Source: Streptomyces sp. NBC_00704 (GTDB lineage Bacteria > Actinomycetota > Actinomycetes > Streptomycetales > Streptomycetaceae). From it: a DNA stretch of 64,000 nt. The position numbers and the translations under genes were made by a program. A model generated the notes under the pieces. The model worked only from the letters and a program-made list of their open reading frames with translations, was not told the DNA's origin and made no database searches. Below are positions 61,597 to 64,000 of this stretch, piece by piece (the stretch's first letter is position 1; every line of letters begins with the position of its first letter). The DNA lies in NCBI RefSeq assembly GCF_036226605.1, contig NZ_CP109000.1, positions 7,312,501-7,376,500 of the forward strand, given 5' to 3'.

Positions 61597-62403
61597 CTAC
61601 GGCTTGATGCCCACCCCGGTCCAGAGGCTGACCTCGGCGTCCGTCGCCTCGACGGGGCCGTCCGGACGCCAGCGGTGGCCCACCGAGACGCCCGGGTCGA
61701 GCAGTTCCAGTCCGTCGAAGAAGCGGGCGACGTCGTCGCGCGAGCGGAACTGCACCGGTGTGCCCGCGCCGTTGTAGATGTCGGTGACCTTCTGCCAGGT
61801 CGACGGGTCGAAGTCGGGCGTGCAGTGGCTCAGGGCCAGGGCGCTGCCCGAGGGGACCACGTCCAGCAGCCGCGCCACGATGCCGTACGGGTCCTGCGCG
61901 TCGGTGACGAAGTGCATGAGCGCGTTGAGGGACAGGGCCACGGGCTGCGACAGGTCCAGCACCTCGGCCAGCTCGGGCGCCGCGAGCAGCGTGCCCGGGT
62001 CGTTGACGTCCCCGTGCACATAGGCCGTGCGTCCCTGGGGAGTGCTGCGCATCAGGCGCTCGGCGTACTTCAGGACGAGCGGGTCGTTGTCGGCGTAGAC
62101 GACCCGCGCCTCGGGGACCACGGACTGGGCGACCTGGTGCAGGTTCGGCTCGGTCGGGATGCCCGTGCCGATGTCCAGCCACTGGCGGATGCCGTGCTCG
62201 CGGGCGAGGACCCGGGTGGCCCGGTGCATGAAGGCGCGGTTCTCGCGGGCGCACACGAAGATGCCCGGGTAGACGCCCGCGACGGACTCCGCCGCCTGCT
62301 CGTCCACCTCGAAGTGGTCCTTGCCGCCCAGGTAGTAGTCGTACATCCGGGCTGAGTGCGGCCTGCTGGTGTCGATGTCGCGCGGAGCGTTCGAGGTGCT
62401 CAT
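61597..62403 (-). CDS. DUF574 (SAV_2177-like) SAM-dependent methyltransferase, copy 2
   Basis: This 268-residue protein is a paralogue of the protein at 59721-60527: RPHSARMYDYYLGGKDHFEVDEQAAE, WLDIGTGIPTEPNLHQVAQ, RVVYADNDPLVLKYAERLM, ALSLNALMHFV. The two share the motif order but differ at many positions, so duplication is not recent. GAAAGGCACAGG precedes the ATG. It follows the XRE/DUF397 pair after a terminator, so it has its own promoter. Substrate unknown. Confidence 0.9.
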   Translation of the reverse strand: MSTSNAPRDIDTSRPHSARMYDYYLGGKDHFEVDEQAAESVAGVYPGIFVCARENRAFMHRATRVLAREHGIRQWLDIGTGIPTEPNLHQVAQSVVPEARVVYADNDPLVLKYAERLMRSTPQGRTAYVHGDVNDPGTLLAAPELAEVLDLSQPVALSLNALMHFVTDAQDPYGIVARLLDVVPSGSALALSHCTPDFDPSTWQKVTDIYNGAGTPVQFRSRDDVARFFDGLELLDPGVSVGHRWRPDGPVEATDAEVSLWTGVGIKP

Positions 62404-62436
62404 CCTGTGCCTTTCGGTGGTGTGCATGGGGGGTGC

Positions 62437-62476
62437 CGGGCAGGACGGGCCGTCCGCGGACGGCCCGTCCTGCCCG
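62437..62476 (-). terminator. Perfect palindromic terminator after the XRE/DUF397 pair
   Basis: The arm at 62437-62456 is an exact complement of 62457-62476 (20 bp, no spacer; the central bases form the loop). It begins 13 bases past the DUF397 stop. Confidence 0.8.
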
Positions 62477-62488
62477 TCGTGCTCGGGC

Positions 62489-62755
62489 TCAGCCGGCCGC
62501 CAGATGGTCGGCGAGGCCCCGCTTGACTCCCGCGACGAACGCGGCGATCTCCTCGGGCGTGTAGATCAGCGCGGGCCCGGCCGGGTCGGTCGACTGGCGC
62601 AGGGCCACGCGGCCGTCGGCGAGCTGCTTGGTCTGCACGCACTGGCCCCCGTTCGGGCCGCTCCACGGGGACTCCCAGCCGTGGTCGCCCAGGTCGGAGG
62701 CGGGCATCCCGTTGTAGACGTCGTGGGCGCGGCCGCCGCCGCCGATGCCGGTCAT
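62489..62755 (-). CDS. DUF397 protein
   Basis: This 88-residue protein has the DUF397 core: WESPWSGPNGGQCVQTKQLADGRVALRQST (SPWSGPNGGQCVQTK) and ALIYTPEEIAAFVAGVKRG. Its start overlaps the stop of the XRE gene by 4 bases. DUF397 proteins are nearly always coupled to an XRE/DUF5753 regulator in Streptomyces, and WhiJ-type pairs of this sort affect development and antibiotic production. The small partner is thought to modulate the regulator. Confidence 0.93.
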   Translation of the reverse strand: MTGIGGGGRAHDVYNGMPASDLGDHGWESPWSGPNGGQCVQTKQLADGRVALRQSTDPAGPALIYTPEEIAAFVAGVKRGLADHLAAG

Positions 62756-63627
62756 GAGTACTCCTTGCGCATCCGGTTCAGGAGTGCCCTGCTGTCCGTG
62801 TCCGAGGTCAGCAGGGACATGCGGTTGTGGGCCTCCAGATGCGCCGCGACGTCGGAGCGCTGGTCCAGGTACACGGCGCCGGAGAGGATCTCGGTGTAGA
62901 CGATGTCGGGCAGTTCCGGTTCCTCGAACCGGAAGTAGGTGAACGGCGCACAGGCGCCGACGTGCGCGCCGGCCGTGAACGGCACGATGTCGACGCTCAC
63001 GTGCTCCAGCTCCGACACCTCCAGCAGCCGGTCGATCTGCTCCCGCATCACCTCGGGGCCGCCCACCATCCGGTGCAGCACCGCCTCCTCCAGCACCGTC
63101 CACAGCGTCGGGGCGTCGTCTCTCTCCAGCAGGCTCTGGCGGCGCAGCCGCAGGTCCACGCGGCGCGCCAGGTCCTCGTCGCGGTCGTTCGGGAAACCGC
63201 CGCCGAGCACTCCGCGCGCGTACCGGGGCGTCTGCAGCAGGCCCGTGACGTAGTGCGGCTCGTAGGTGCGCAGCGTCCTGGCCCCGGTCTCCAGACTGAC
63301 GTAGCCGCTGAACCAGCCCGGCAGCACGTCGCGGTACGGATGCCACCAGCCCGGCTCGTTGGCCCGCTCGGCGAGGGCGACGAACTCCTCGATCTCGCGC
63401 GGGCCGGCCCCGTAGGCGTCGAGCAGGATTTCCACGTAGAGCGGTCTGAGACCGACCTCCGCCTTCTCCAGACGGCGGATGGTCAGCGGTTTGACGTGCA
63501 GCGTTCTGGCCGCGTCCTCCAGCGACACGCCCGCGTTCCGGCGCCGTTCCTGCAGCCGCCGGCCGAGGATCATGCGCAACACGGTGGGCGCACTGGTGCT
63601 GCCCGTGCCCGAACGGCCTTCGCTCAC
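62752..63627 (-). CDS. XRE-family regulator with DUF5753 domain (WhiJ-like)
   Basis: This protein has 291 residues. The helix-turn-helix is at about 18-72 (LGRRLQERRRNAGVSLEDAA, LHVKPLTIRRLEKAEVG). The rest is a DUF5753 domain (about 95-280) with YEPHYVTGLLQTPRYARGVL, VLEEAVLHRMVGGPEVMREQ, PFTAGAHVGACAPFTYFRF and DIVYTEILSGAVYLDQ. It probably binds DNA as a repressor, controlled by the DUF397 partner. A possible -10 GATAAT lies at 63715-63710 on the minus strand. An unidentified reading frame diverges to the right. Confidence 0.93.
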   Translation of the reverse strand: MSEGRSGTGSTSAPTVLRMILGRRLQERRRNAGVSLEDAARTLHVKPLTIRRLEKAEVGLRPLYVEILLDAYGAGPREIEEFVALAERANEPGWWHPYRDVLPGWFSGYVSLETGARTLRTYEPHYVTGLLQTPRYARGVLGGGFPNDRDEDLARRVDLRLRRQSLLERDDAPTLWTVLEEAVLHRMVGGPEVMREQIDRLLEVSELEHVSVDIVPFTAGAHVGACAPFTYFRFEEPELPDIVYTEILSGAVYLDQRSDVAAHLEAHNRMSLLTSDTDSRALLNRMRKEYS

Positions 63628-63762
63628 GCCGTGCCTCCTGAGGGGCTGTCACCCTGACGAGTCCGACGGCGCCCTGATGGCGCCACCGGACGTATACCGG
63701 CCCGCTGAAATTATCAGGCGGTCGGTTGCAGCTTGAACTCCGTTGCGAGCATAGTTACTCAC

Positions 63763-64000
63763 GTGAACCGCGCCGTCGAACCCCAGTGTTCCTCCGTCAA
63801 GCCTCCCCGTTTCCAGGGGAGTTGGGGCGAGCAGGCGTTCGCGGCGCGAGAGGACCGTACGGAACCCCCCGTCGTCGTCGGTCCCTTGCTCACCTTCCCG
63901 GCCCCCGGCTGCTGCTCCCGCCCCCCACGGAAGGCGTCCACCGTGTCCCCCCACACGACTTCTCCCCGGCCGTTGGACACCTGGAGTCCGGACCGCGCGC
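63763..64000 (+). CDS. Unidentified reading frame, start only (cut by the right edge)
   Basis: The frame from GTG 63763 stays open to base 64000. The more likely start is GTG 63943, which has GGAAGG 8 bases upstream and gives SPHTTSPRPLDTWSPDRA before the edge. XRE/DUF397 pairs in Streptomyces often have a divergent gene for an ATP-binding anti-sigma-type (RsbW-like) protein, and this could be one, but the visible residues are too few to tell. TTGCAG (63726) and CATAGT (63750) with an 18-base spacer are a possible promoter. Confidence 0.35.
   Translation, partial: MNRAVEPQCSSVKPPRFQGSWGEQAFAAREDRTEPPVVVGPLLTFPAPGCCSRPPRKASTVSPHTTSPRPLDTWSPDRA

Overview
This is high-GC actinobacterial DNA and almost certainly Streptomyces. 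The evidence is the codon use (G or C in nearly every third position), GTG and TTG starts, DUF574 methyltransferases, an XRE/DUF397 regulator pair, SpoIIE-type phosphatases, a LAxTG (class E sortase) cell-wall protein, a zinc-free L33 paralogue, and a sugar ABC transporter with no ATPase of its own. No tRNA, rRNA, CRISPR array, prophage or intact insertion sequence was seen.

Layout. 1-570: the right end of a graspetide (ATP-grasp RiPP) locus, with the precursor tgmA and the start of the maturase tgmB, cut by the window edge. 790-6790: a small DUF1232 membrane protein, a three-subunit molybdenum hydroxylase of PaoABC type, and a conserved unknown. 7500-10770: a roadblock/LC7 protein, a Cys-rich unknown and the ferredoxin-NADP reductase fprA. 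10900-16340: two adjacent multidomain SpoIIE phosphatases. 16450-21890: DUF72, a lipoprotein, L33 (rpmG), an isochorismatase, a Tat-secreted phospholipase C, a GC-rich direct-repeat array, and a cupin whose reading frame runs into that array. 22100-28540: a rhomboid-like protein, a wall-anchored DUF1996 protein, an overlapping diacylglycerol-kinase/PAP2 pair, a methyltransferase and a 57-residue Cys protein. 28550-32130: an NlpC/P60 protein, a winged-helix regulator, and a STAS protein coupled to a Ser-Gly nonapeptide-repeat protein. 32290-43460: a 1,725-residue double-GH43 enzyme, pyruvate carboxylase, an M23 peptidase and an orphan molybdenum-hydroxylase FAD subunit.

43600-52500 is the clearest functional unit, a galactan-utilisation locus. 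It has a divergent LacI regulator, two permeases, a binding lipoprotein, a GH42 beta-galactosidase and a secreted GH30 galactanase. Two perfect palindromic operators 45 bp apart lie in the divergent promoter region. The GH30 enzyme would cut galactan outside the cell, the ABC system would import the products (energised by an ATPase encoded elsewhere), and the GH42 enzyme would release galactose.

52600-64000: a PlsC-like acyltransferase, a tiny membrane protein, phosphoglucomutase, a third SpoIIE phosphatase followed by a MASE1 sensor-type membrane protein, a WGR/beta-propeller protein, two same-length DUF574 methyltransferases flanking a lipoprotein and a prolyl-oligopeptidase remnant, an XRE/DUF397 pair, and the start of a divergent reading frame at the right edge.

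The least understood loci are the graspetide, the STAS/Ser-Gly-repeat pair, the WGR-propeller protein, the repeat array that extends the cupin frame, and several unassigned palindromes in promoter regions. Protein families were recognised by eye from motifs; no database search was run.
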